Shown here: positions 21,288 through 32,500 of the stretch, piece by piece
Layout: each line of letters starts with the position of its first letter
How positions within the stretch are numbered: position 1 is the stretch's first letter
Assembly: GCA_963989385.1 (NCBI GenBank)
Contig: OZ022498.1
Location: 2,053,501-2,117,500 of the forward strand
Origin: Ctena decussata
Lineage: Eukaryota; Mollusca; Bivalvia; Lucinida; Lucinidae
Length of the DNA stretch: 64,000 nt
Direction of reading: 5' to 3'
Program-made: the position numbers and the translations under genes
Notes under the pieces: model-generated
What the model saw: only the letters and a program-made list of their open reading frames with translations
What the model was told of the DNA's origin: nothing
The model's database searches: none

Positions 21288-22521
21288 CAGGCTTACAAGT
21301 AGTCCTACTTTTTCCTACTTTTTCCTACTTTTCCTACTTTTTTGCCCTGTTCCTACTTTTTTCCTACTTTTTTCAAAAATATTCCTACTATTCCTACTTT
21401 TTGAATGAAAATGAAAACCAAAAATGTATACTTCAAAATATTTTAGTCTGTTGCAGAATGAAACATGCTACATGATATAAGGACTGATGGCATATTCTAT
21501 TGATGAGTTTCTTACAGTCTTTGAATATGCTACTGTTGATCTCTTATGCAGTGGTGCCTTTCTGGAAATGTGTTGAACATTTTGAACATGATGTTGCTTA
21601 ATGTGAAGGATGAGGCCCTGCCAAGGGCTTGGGGTAGCTGGGGAGAATGGCCATTTATTTTCAGAGAGCTGGGGAGCACTAGCAATTATTTTCAGAGAGC
21701 TAGGAAGCAAGCTCTTAATTTTGAGGTGCTGGGAGGCACTGTCAGAATGTGATTTTCTAAATTGTTTTGGGCTTCTGGGGGGCACAGCCCCCCAGACCCC
21801 CCATTTATACATGAATAGATATCATTTTAGTCCTTCTTTTTAAGCAAAAACAACTTCTGAGGGGCATTCAGACTTGCAAAAGCTAGCATTTCAGGGGATG
21901 ACTAGAGGTAGGAATGACTGCTTTCACTCATCTTGCAGTAGTTGTGCTTGTTAATCAATTTACAAAGTAAGGTGTTTTTAATCGTATACTCATTCTAATG
22001 CATGTTCCACAGAAAGACATTGGGACGATGTCCATTCTACTCTGAAATTGAATTTCTGACTGCTCTCATTCCTTGTGCTCTGACAGATCACACTCAGGGC
22101 CTTCTATTTCATTTAAACTACCATTATATCTTGTTCAAAGCAACATTTTCATACAAGCATCTTGCCACCTGGTTCTCTTTCTCTCTGGGACAACATTGAA
22201 CAGTTCTTTCACTATGTTTTATGGTTTGTTTAAATGTTCAATTATTTGATTAATAAATAAAAAAGAAATTCAGGTTGACAGCAGCATGAGCAGTAAGATT
22301 TCAGAGCCTCCTGATATTAAACAGCCCCTATATCTTGTGACTGGAGTCGTTCTGAACTGTTCTGCAGCGTTTAAGTGAGTTAATATATATGAGATTTATT
22401 GGTAAGTTTGTATAAATAATTCCTACTTTTTATCGTAAGATTCCTACTTTTTTCCTACTTTTTTCATGAAATGATTCCCACTTTTTTCCTACTTTTTCAT
22501 GAAAAGCCACTTGTAAGCCTG
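21288..22521. mobile_element. DNA-transposon-derived element inserted in the TRIM LTR
   Basis: The inverted ends CAGGCTTACAAGT and ACTTGTAAGCCTG are flanked by CGCACT on both sides (21282-21287, 22522-22527). Excising it restores a 151 bp LTR exactly. Both subterminal regions are made of TCCTACTTTTT repeats in the same orientation. The interior has CTGGGGAGC-type repeats near 21630-21790. There is no transposase. The CAGG ends recall hAT elements, but the 6 bp duplication is shorter than the usual 8, so the class is open. Confidence 0.75.
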
Positions 22522-22752
22522 CGCACTCTACCACGTCGCTATAAAAGCCGGCTTGTACCGCAAGGCAGTACAAGTGTATCTTATACCTAACCATCACCCT
22601 GTGACATTCTCCCCCTCCAAATTGAATTCGTCCTCGAATTCTCAGGAGTACGAGAATCACTGGAAATGAGACTTAAGGAGTTCTAATGCACATGAGGGTC
22701 ATTTACATGGGGCGCCATTTGTCACGGACTCTTAAAAAATCTCAACACCCGA

Positions 22753-22811
22753 GGATCGAACCCGGGACCCTTCGATCTAAAGTCTTGCACTCTACCGCGT
22801 CGCTATAAAAG
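22753..22811 (-). promoter_or_regulatory. tRNA-like A/B boxes and TATA box in the TRIM LTR
   Basis: On the minus strand the LTR reads CTTTTATAG (TATA-like, 22803-22811), then TAGCGACGCGG (22795-22805, close to the A-box consensus) and GGTTCGATCC (22753-22762, a perfect B box). The spacing fits a tRNA gene. The same block is in the other LTR, at 21251-21260 and just right of 22528. Function in transcription is inference. Confidence 0.7.
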
Positions 22812-22912
22812 CGGGCTTGTACCGCAAGGCAGTACAAGTGTATCTTATACCTAACCATCACCCTGTGACATTTATAACAAGGAAATTACTGTTTCACCTA
22901 ACAAAGTTACTG

Positions 22913-23012
22913 TAATGTGTGTAAGTATTGGGCCACCTAAAATGATTAATTTTCCATCTGGAACACATAGAAAATTAATTATTTTAGGTGGCCCAATACT
23001 TACACACATTAC
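22913..23012. repeat. Perfect-arm palindrome, 100 bp
   Basis: TAATGTGTGTAAGTATTGGG and CCACCTAAAAT are inverted on the right side with almost no differences, around a loop of about 20 bp. The near-identical arms suggest a young MITE. Confidence 0.7.
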
Positions 23013-23032
23013 AGGTATTTAACTGTTAGAAT

Positions 23033-23345
23033 AAGTCATTTTGCAAGGGGATTCCCCAGTTCTGCTTGGCACACCCGTTAGCACTATTTTTGATTTCCTG
23101 CCAAAAACTGACATCATGGCTGGTGTCAAGCCGCTTTGCATTTTGGTACAATGTTTACGCATCTGCCATGCTGGAAGCTCGACAAGAGCCCACAACCAGA
23201 GCGAAGGTGACCTGTTGAGAATATCGGCAGAGGTCGGACAATTAAGGCCATGTGACAAAATTATTTTTAGTCAAGGAATTCCAACACAGTGTGCAAAGAA
23301 AATAAACAAGAGGAAAAATGATGATTTTCAGCAGAATCCTACAGA
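23033..23345. mobile_element. Diverged interior of the TTAA MITE family (9020-9557)
   Basis: TTTTGCAAGGGGATTCCC, GTTAGCACTATTTTT, CATCTGCCATGCTGGAAGCTC and TTTAGTCAAGGAATTCCAAC correspond in order to the interior of the AGGTAGG MITE. Neither end is present. Confidence 0.65.
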
Positions 23346-23409
23346 ACAGCTCCACAAAATACAGTTTCGTTTCCTTTTCTGGTTCCCCTTTGAGCAATGC
23401 AATACATAT

Positions 23410-23646
23410 GAGCCACGACACAACAAAACCAACAAAGTGGTCGTGCGCCCAGCACAGACTCAGATCAGCCTGGGCATCCGCCCAGTCTGATCAGAGTCTT
23501 TGCTGTCCGCATGAAGGTAGCTTAGACCCTTAGCTACCCTTTAAGCGCTTAGCAAAGACTCTGATTAGACTGGGTGGATGCCTCGGCTGATTTGAGTCTG
23601 CCCTGGGCGCACAACCACATTGTTGGTTTTCTCGTGTCGCGGCTCA
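23410..23646. mobile_element. MITE family A, copy 3
   Basis: Full-length copy, GAGCCACGACACAAC to GTGTCGCGGCTC, flanked by ATAT-type sequence on both sides as in copy 4. Confidence 0.85.
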
Positions 23647-23680
23647 TATAATGTAGCTTCACACCTGTACATTGTTTTTT

Positions 23681-26137
23681 ATGCCCCCAATTTCGGAGAA
23701 ATTGTGGGGGCATATTGGTTTGGGCCTGTCCGTCTGTCCGTCTGTCCGTCCGTCCGTCTGTCCGTCTGTCCGTCTGTCATATCAAGAACCGTAAGAGCTA
23801 GGAGCTTGAAACTTTATACACATGATCAGTATGAAAAATAAGCGAACACGTGTTTTTTCTTTTTTCCGCGGGTCACATATTTCAAGAGTTATGCCCCTTT
23901 TTCGACTTAGCCTGCGGAACCTTGTGAACAAAATATCTCAAGAACCCCTGATGCTAGGATCATGAGGTTTTGCAGGATGAGAATGCCCAAGGTGTAGATG
24001 ACCTGATTAACTTTTGAAACAAATTCGTGAATTTTTGACCGAGTTATGCCCCTTTTTCGACTTAGTGCATTGTAAGCCTATGGAACCTTGTGAACAAAAT
24101 ATCTCAAGAACCCCTGAAGCTAGGAGCATGATTTTTTGCAGGAAGATACTGCCTGTGGTGTAGATGACCTGATTAACTTTAGAAAAAAATTCGTGAATTT
24201 TTGATCGAGTTATTCCCCTTTTTCGACTTAGTGCATTGAGGCCTATGGTACAAAGGTACCCTTACATATAGTCAAGAACAATAAGAGCTAGGAACTTGAA
24301 ACTTTATACACATGATCAGTATGAAAAATAAGCAGACCCGTATTTTTTTATTTTTCCGCCGGCAATGTATTTCCAGAGTTATGCCCCTTTTTCGACTTAA
24401 ACTGTGGAACCTTGTGAACAAAATATCTCAAGAACCCCTGATGCTAGGATCATGAGGCTTTGCAAGATGAGAATGCCCAAGGTGTAGATGACCTGATTAA
24501 CTTTTGAAACAAATTCGTGAATTTTTGGCCGAGTTATGCCCCTTTTTTGACTTAGTGCATTGTAAGCCTATGGAACCTTGTGAACAAAATATCTCAAGAA
24601 CCCCTGAAGCTAGGAGCATGATTTTTTGCAGGAAGATACTGCCTTAGGTGTAGATGACCTGATTAACTTTTGAAAAAAAGTTGTGAATTTTTGATTGAGT
24701 TATTCCCCTTTTTCGACTTAGTGCATTGAGGCCTATGGTACAAAGGTACCTTTACATATAGTCAAGAACAATAAGAGCTAGGAACTTGAAACTTTATACA
24801 CATGATCAGAATGGAAACTAAGCAGACCCGTATTTTTTTATTTTTCCGCCGGCAATGTATTTCCAGAGTTATGCCCCTTTTTCGACTTAGCCTGTGGAAC
24901 CTTGTGAACAAAATATCTCAAGAACCCCTGATGCTAGGATCATGAGGCTATGCAAGATGAGAATGCCCAAGGTGTAGATGACCTGATTAACTTTTGAAAC
25001 AAATTTGTGAATTTTTGACCGAGTTATGCCCCTTTTTCGACTTAGTGCATTGTAAGCCGATGGAACCTTGTGAACAAAATATCTCAAGAACCCCTGAAGC
25101 TAGGAGCATGATTATTTGCAGGAAGATACTGCCTGCGGTGTAGATGACCTGATTAACTTTTGAAAAAAATTCGCGAATTTTTGATCGAGTTATTCCCCTT
25201 TTTCGACTTAGTGCATTGAGGCCTATGGTACAAAGGTACCCTTACATATAGTCAAGAACAATAAGAGCTAGGAACTTGAAACTTTATACACATGATCAGT
25301 ATGGAAAATAAGCAGACCTGTATTTTTTTATTTTTCCGCTGGCAATGTATTTCCAGAATTATGCCCCTTTTACGACTTAGCCTGTGGAACCTTGTGAACA
25401 AAATATCTCATGAACCCCTGATGCTAGGATCATGAGGTTTTGCAGGATGAGAATGCCCAAGGTGTAGATGACCTGATTAGCTTTTGAAACAAATTTGTGA
25501 ATTTTTGACAAAGTTATGCCCCTTTTTCGACTTAGTGCATTGTAAGCCTATGGAACCTTGTGAACAAAATATCTCAAGAACCCCTGATGTTAGGAGCATG
25601 ATCTTTTGCAGGAAGATACTGCCTGTGGTGTAGATGACCTGATTAACTTTTGAAAAGAAGTCATGAATTTTTGATTGAGTTATTCCCCTTTTTCGACTTA
25701 GTGCATTGTAAGCCTATGGAACCTTGTGAACAAAATATCTCAAGAACACCTGATGCTAGGAGCATGCTTTTATGTAGGAAGATACTGTCTGTGGTGTAGA
25801 TGACCTGATTAACTTTTGAAAATAATTTGTAAATTTTGGATTGAGTTATGCCCCTTTTTCAACTTAGTGCATTATTTGCCTATGGAAGCTTGTGAACAAA
25901 ATATCTGGAGAACCCCTGATGCTAGGATCATGATTTTTGCAGGTTGATATTGCCCAAGGTGTAGATGACCTGATTAACTTTCAAAAACAATTCGTAAATT
26001 TTTGACTGAGTTAAGCCCCTTTTTCGACTTAGTGCATTGTAAGCCTATGGTACAAAGGTACAAGCATTATTGGATGAACCTTCTCTAGAGACAAGCATAT
26101 GGTTGGGGGCATAGTGTTTCATAAACACATTTTCTAG
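23681..26137 (+). mobile_element. Helentron-like element 1 with higher-order tandem repeat
   Basis: The element starts T|ATGCCCCCAATTTCGG with a short hairpin closing at GGGGGCATA, then (GTCC/GTCT)n. The body is a tandem array whose units share GTGTAGATGACCTGATTAAC. It ends GGGGGCATAG, a GTGTTTCATAAACAC hairpin and ATTTTCTAG|T. Landmarks at 23991, 24157, 24481, 24647, 24971 and 25137 show alternating spacings of 166 and 324 bp, i.e. a 490 bp higher-order unit of three subunits of about 163 bp. There is no Rep/helicase ORF, so it is non-autonomous. Insertion between T and T and a 3' hairpin with CTAG agree with Helentron-type termini as I know them. Confidence 0.75.
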
Positions 26138-26257
26138 TTACCATTTATTCAAGCTTATGACAGTGAAAGTAAATGTACTGTAGGTCTTTTAAGTTTCCAA
26201 CTAAAATGGCTCAAATCAGTTTTTAACACTTTTTAAGTGAACCTCAACATAGTGACA
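26138..26257. other. Unassigned stretch
   Basis: Short flank between the Helentron-like element and the next MITE; nothing recognised. Confidence 0.4.
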
Positions 26258-26458
26258 GATAAGAAGGGGTAAAAGAGACAATTTAAGGATAATTTAGAAA
26301 TAATTTTCATATTCTCATTAAAACGTATGATGTGGCCCGTCATTAGAACCATCTTGCCAAGACAATTCTAATGAGGGGTCACAACTTATGTTTTGGTTGA
26401 GAAATTTGAAAAATTACTTTGAATTAACCTCAATACCCCCTATTATCTGGAGCTCTGA
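26258..26458. mobile_element. MITE with CAGATAAGAAGGGGTAA-type ends
   Basis: The left end, CAGATAAGAAGGGGTAA, is matched on the right by TACCCCCTATTATCTGGAGC. The centre holds CATTAGAACC/TCTAATGAGGGGTCAC. It is related to the MITE at 53522-55324 (there split by a Helentron-like insertion) and to a half copy at 51850-51975. Confidence 0.65.
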
Positions 26459-27194
26459 GTCCTCAAGCAAATTCATTTCTTTGAAGCTGGCTTATCGCGG
26501 TCATTTACAATGATAAAACTGCAGTGAGAAGCTTGCAGCGATACCTCATGATAAAATATTTTCAGTATAATTTTTACCACAATTGAGCAATGGGGCCTTT
26601 AAGGTAGGTATGATTGCACATGTAGTCAGAAAAAGGGCATCTCTCAGGTTCAAGAGGCTGACACATTTGGACAGTACCTGTGAGTGCATGACAGAGAATA
26701 TATCAGTTTCATTGTACAACCTTACTCACACCGTACATTCGATCTTTAACATTTTGGTAGAACGCGGTCGGGTACGAAAAATACAGATGTTTATCCAAGC
26801 GCGCGCTTTTTCGCGGGTAAGTCCTTTTCTTAGTTTCTGGTGAGCTGGCTGGATTGTTGCTTCAATTTTCATAGCGAGAGGACATATTTTGTCCCTTTCT
26901 CTGAAACGGCGCAAATAGATGGAAATAATTCAGGACCATTATCTTTTTATTCGGTTGCTAGGTGACGCTAAATATACGGGAAATGGCAGTCGGTATATTT
27001 TGATTTGGTAAGGAATATAATGGACGGCGATTACGGAAGATACGGTCGTTTTTATTCATTTTTATGGTACGGGTCTATCACAGACGGCACTAAGTATAAC
27101 ATTCTAATTGCAAATTCATATGTTATGTCACTTTTATTCCTAATTTTATATCTTGTACTAAATTGGCCATACATTTGTCGTTGTTAGGATTGTA
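26459..27194. other. Unassigned stretch
   Basis: No repeat family or exon recognised. An 86-codon ORF at 26583-26843 has no identifiable domain. Confidence 0.4.
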
Positions 27195-29260
27195 TTGAGA
27201 ATTTTTATGCTTCCATTGCAAAAGATTTACTCCAGATGAAAACGACAGAGGTGGGGTGTTTCCCTTGGAAGTGTATACCCATCCACCTGAAGCTCCGCTT
27301 GCCGAACTATTAGCGAGCAGTCGCTTGCAGGCGCAAAGGAGCTTTGAAAGAGTGGGAGCTCTATTGTAGAAGATTGGTAAGGCATATTTTTACCTGTAAG
27401 ATACATTACTTTCAATGAAATTTCTTTCATAACGACACTAAACGGAAGATAGAATTAGACTGGTTCGAATGGAAATCGACGAAAAACTTACAGCGTACAG
27501 TCGTTCTGTCGCTACGTTACGTAATGACGTCAAACGTTCCGTTTGAGAAAAACAAGATGGCGTCAACGTTAACCGCTTCAATGCGAGGAAGCTGAACGTT
27601 GGATGAAATAATTCAAAGGAAATAAAGCACCGTAGAGAAGGAACTGAAAAAGTATAGGCCGTTTTTCGAGAGGATAGATTACTAGGGGTAAATCTGTTTT
27701 CTGACAGTTTCTCATCAGTTTGTAGACGGAGTTCGCAGCTGTGGAGTTGCAAAGCTTTTAATACAAATTTAATACTACAAAAAAAGATAAAGAGCGATGT
27801 GCTCGCCCTAAGGCAGTGCCCATTTTCATATTATGCTCTGAATGGAGAACGTGTGCATGCTGTTACTTCATGCGCAGTTCCTTTCTGCTACTTGACAACG
27901 GCATAATATGTTCTGCATAAGTGAGCGGATATCGCACAACAATCTTCATTTTTCTTCTTTTAACTTGTATGCAAACAGCGTAAGACAAAAACAAAACGTT
28001 GTGACGACGTCGATGCAACGTTATGACATCGCAACAACCTTGTATAGATGTCAGTGAAACGTCGTAACATTGGGTCGACATTGTTACAACGTTGTTTCGA
28101 CGCAGTATGCCAGTATGAATTGTCGCATTATTTCTGATGATCAACCGGTTTACTACTCTCTTGTTGAGGCACTCCAGCAAGTGGTTTTTAGTGGAACTTT
28201 TTTCTTTAAAGAGGCTTAAATATCAAAATTTTAGGTTTAACATACCCTAAACCATTTCTCGTAGCTAAATACTGACTTGCAGCATATTGCATGACCTCTT
28301 TTGTCTATTTTTATCATTTTTTGTTTGGAGGTGGGTTTTCCAATAGTAAAAAATATTCCTTCTGGTTTCCAGCCTTTGATGAGGCTCATTTTAATTTAAA
28401 TAAAGCTGGGAACCACCCATTGTGACATCACAACAGAAATGATGTCATCATTAATCACCTGATCTGTTTTGGGATGTGACCATTTCAGCAAAGGGTTGTT
28501 TGCAGTGTCAGCTGCACTTATGCATCTTTTTGGTTTCCAAAAAGATATTACTTATGAAAATAACTGCTATAAGATATAAGCATAAATTCTTCTGAACTGA
28601 TTTCAAGTTAATTTTATATGAAATGGTAATTTTCAAGAATGTGCTTGAAACATGCCACCCCTACAGCAATAATGGTTATCTTGAGGCGGCCATTATGAAA
28701 CTGAAAAAAATACATTGCAAGAGATTACTTTCCAAGCTTGAGAGCATGCCAATGAATTTCAAAAATTCTACTGGACAAATCTGACTACGAGAAATGGTAA
28801 TAAACTGAACCATGTAAGTGGAATTTGCTGTTTCTTTATCCTTTACGTATAAACTGCTAAAAAACCACTTGCTGGAGTGCCTCAACAAGAGAGTAGGCAT
28901 TTCTAATCTCCCAAGTATGCGTAACAACTCACGCGCATGCTACTTTACCGATCTATTATTTGTGCACTGCTCGGTTTTGACATTAAATGACAAGCCTCAA
29001 ACATCTCCGCACTGTCTTCAAAAGATTAAAAGACTATCATGTAATTCATACACAGAGTACACTCATCAGATTGAATGTCTTCGATGTTTTGCATGTACCC
29101 AGTTCAGGACATTTACCAACCAAAGCACTGAGCATACAACGTTGAAATCAACATAGAATCAACGTTGATTCAACGCAATGACATTGGATCAACGATGTTT
29201 CAATGGGGAGTGAATGCTGTGTGACTGCTGGGTAAGGTTTCTAAGAGGAGTTGGTACATG
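27195..29260 (+). repeat. Composite repeat R, copy A
   Basis: Several blocks match 43722-45925 in the same order: GTTTCCCTTGGAAGTGTATACC, TTATGCTCTGAATGGAGAA, CTTGACAACGGCATAATATG, AACTCACGC(G/A)CATGCTACTTTACC and a final AACGTTGATTC-type MITE. Relative to copy B this copy has gained about 27300-27800 (including inverted TTAA-element sequence at 27490-27760) and a TA-flanked element (28156-28893). Confidence 0.65.
28154..28895. mobile_element. TA-flanked MITE-like element
   Basis: The inverted ends CTCTCTTGTTGAGGCACTCC run on through AGCAAGTGG and continue as TTTTTAG. TA lies on both sides (28154-28155, 28894-28895). Its absence from the equivalent place in copy B of repeat R marks it as an insertion. 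TA duplication is typical of Tc1/mariner; the interior has no transposase. Confidence 0.75.
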
Positions 29261-29382
29261 ACTTTGCTCATCTACTGTCAATTCAAGGCAATGGGCAGAA
29301 ACACGTCACCTGTTTCTGTTTCTGTTTCCGTAAATCCCGCCAGTAGAATGGCGCACCCAGGTCGTTGACCGGTAGATGTTTT
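29261..29382. other. Unassigned stretch
   Basis: Nothing recognised between repeat R and the LINE. Confidence 0.4.
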
Positions 29383-29507
29383 ACGTTGATTTGTTGATTT
29401 GTTGTTTCACATAAGTAGGTAAATCCAGGAATAGCAGCTATATACACACTATGTACAGACAGGTTAGACTTGTGGTGGCGGCCACATTGATAAATCGGGG
29501 ATATGGT

Positions 29508-32500
29508 TTAATTGGACAAATTTCTGTATAGTTGCAACCTTTTTGCATGCAACCGGAAACAGTACCTACGACTCAGAGCCTCCAGCTGCAACAAGACCTC
29601 CTCTGCAACACGGGCCCCCTGCAAGCTCATCAGGTTGTGACTATCTAGCAGAATCTTCACCAACTCCGTCCTTGATCGTGATGCCCAGAATTGCTGACCA
29701 AACTGACTAGCCAGGAACACCCTGATATCTTTCAATGACGAGTCTCTAATCTCAGCCAGAGCAGGGCAACGAAGGAGAACATGAGGTAAATCTTCTGGGC
29801 CGAGTCTACACAACGGACAGGTCTCATCCACACTGTACTGATTGAATCTAGCTTTTGTGGACTGAAGCATATATACTCCTGTCATCATACGTACTTTAGT
29901 GACACTTCTTCTAATATCATGCACATTGTTTGCAGCTGATTCCCATACTGTATGAGTAACACCCACCGCCATCGAAGTAAGATTACAGTTAACCAGGGTA
30001 GACCTCGTCTGTGCATCTGCAACCAAACGCTGGGTCCAGAACTGACATATTGACTCACGAGTGATCTTTTTCCAGGAGAACTTTGTATAATTTTCAAGAC
30101 AGGAGGGCTGAGGAAGGTTATACATATCCAAGATGCATTCAACCTTACAAAAGAAACTACCCTGGCATTTAAGTGTCAGCTGTCGAGCCATCAACCCCTT
30201 TATCTTCTCATTTCTAGAACGGGCAATGGAGTGGAGTAGACTTAACTGCCTCTTATGTAGTTCGGCCTGTATTGGAAGAGCGCCCAACAGCAGCTGTACT
30301 GCCGAAGAGACCGTCCGCTCTGGTAACGATTGTAGTTTCTTCAGAGTTGATACGTGGAACCGTTGTAATTGACCGACTTGGGTGTCAGTCAGCGACAATG
30401 TCTCCAGACCGTACAACAACCTGGGAATCACATAGACCTGGTATATCCTAAAGGAGATCTTCGGATTTAGTCCACTCGTACCATGAACCCCAGTTTTCAT
30501 CAGGGTATACAAGGTCCTTCGGGCTGCACTTATTCTTTCTATGATATTGACGGAAGTTTCTGATTTTTCTGCTCTAGTCAGGCCAAGATGGATTAACTTT
30601 GGTTCAACCTGTACCTCTTTTGAACCTAGCTTCCAAGTAGTTATAATTTCATTGTTTCTTACACTTTTATTAACATTACGTCGTAAAGCTGTACTCTTTT
30701 GGGGGTGAATAATATATCTCTTCTCCTGTGAGTTGATATAAGCAAGATTGAGCATTAGCTGCAGTTCATCGTCTCTGGAAGACACTAGGAGAACATCATC
30801 AGCCACGGTCGGGCATCCCACATACAGGTCACCAATATACTTCCCTAGAGATCTAGATTCCATCTCCAAGAGAAAGTCATTGAGAAAAGTCTTGTAGAAA
30901 TGTGTAGATAGAATCCCTCCCTGGCGCACCCCCTGCAGAACAGAGAACGACTGACTCATCTCTCCACCCCACTTGACTCTTGCGGTAAGCCCTCTGTACA
31001 TAGACCCAATCACCTCCCACAAATGTGAATTTATATTCTGATGATATAGCATCTTCATAAGGATGGGATGACTGACAACATCAAATGCCTTCTGGGTGTC
31101 CAGGGCGGCAATGTAGAGAGGTTCCTTTTTCTGCTTAGAGTCCAGAATACATTCAGACAAGAGCAACGATGCCATTGTGGGAGACAGGCCCTGGGTGAAT
31201 CCGAACTGCAACCCGGATTGGTCATCATTTAGTTCATCAAGCTTGTTCAGGATGACAGACTCAAACAGCTTCCCAAGAATAGAAGAGACCGTAATGCCTC
31301 TGTAGTTATCCATCTTACGAGGATCTTTCCCTTTCTTATGAACCGGGGTAATTATACCAGACTTAAATATATCTGGAACCTTCTTCGTTTTTAGAATGTC
31401 GTTAAAGATATCTGCTATAATACGGAGCAGAACGTTTCCAGAATATTTTAGATGCTCCGCTGTTAATCCCGTCTCATCCGGTGATTTACCCGAATTCAGA
31501 GATCTGATGGCTTGGCGTACTTCCTTTTCACTGATAACAGGCAACCGATCAGGATCCAAACGGGCTATCTCTTGTATTAAGTCTAGCTGGTACAGGGACA
31601 GGTCCAAGTAGCTCTGATCATAGTTTGGGTGTGCATCGGGGACAGCCAGATCCTCAAAATATGCTGCAAAAGCTCTGCACTGCTGCAGGCTTTCCCCAAC
31701 CTCTTCGTTGCCAACAATCAGGGAGACAGGATGACCTTGACGAACTGACTGATTTCTTCGTATAAGGCGGTAGAAATACTGACTTGAGGGATTCTCCATG
31801 AGCTCATGGTAGAAAGAGTCCCTGGCACTGGCGAATTCTCTTCTTATTTGTTTTCTGACATTATATTTGGAAATTTTTCTTTGCATCGTCAAAGGATGTT
31901 CTGGGCCTGGAGATCCTGAGCTTTTCCAGAGATAGAAAATTCTTTTACATTCAGATTCAAGCTGTCTCACCGTAGGAGACAGTTTAAATTTTGGACCCTT
32001 AACCTTCACCAATCTATTCGGAACTGTCCTTCTACTGGCTGCCTTCAGGATTTGGATGAGTTGGTCAACCGGCTCACACGTACTGTCTGAGGTTTGCAGT
32101 AATCTCTCCAAGAGACATTGATACTGATTTTCATCTACTTTTTCCCAATAGAATTTTGTAACTTTTTTAAATGACTTATTTCTACTTGTACCACATAATT
32201 TATCTTGATTTATATTCAGAGTAGCAGTCACACTGACATGCGAGGACATATTTATCGGGGAATACTCTCCGACGCAGACATTCCGCAGTAACGACTGATC
32301 ACTAGTCAGAATATAGTCTATCTGTGATGATCCCCCTCCGTAACCAAAGAAAGTAGGTGAATCGCCCATTCCGGTGTCCAGAAACAGCTGTTGTTCAGCA
32401 ACAAAATCCTTAAGCATAGAGTCGTGAGGGTTCGAGCGGGTTGGTAGAAGGGAGCCATTCAGGTCGCCACACAAAACAATTTTGTGAGTACCAGAGTATC

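Larger units (their letters stand above)
21216..22870 (-). mobile_element. TRIM-type LTR element with tRNA-like promoter in its LTRs
   Basis: Two direct repeats start TGTCACGGACTC and end CCCTGTGACA on the plus strand: 21216-22606 (151 bp once the 21288-22521 insertion and one 6 bp duplication are removed) and 22720-22870 (151 bp), with about 4 differences. TTTA flanks both sides (21212-21215, 22871-22874). Read on the minus strand, the 113 bp interior begins AATGGCGCCCCATG, where TGGCGCC is the start expected of a tRNA-Lys primer-binding site. It ends GGAGGGGGAGAA, a polypurine tract directly before the next LTR. There is no gag or pol. The organisation is that of a terminal-repeat retrotransposon in miniature. 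Confidence 0.85.

Noticed and set aside
23041..23490. 149-codon ORF
   Set aside because: It spans a diverged TTAA-MITE interior and a MITE A end, both non-coding elsewhere.
23680..23841. Ser-Val-Arg-Pro-rich ORFs (also at 45257, 48228, 48833, 53520 and 59717)
   Set aside because: They are translations of (GTCC/GTCT)n next to the Helentron-like 5' hairpins and have no protein family.
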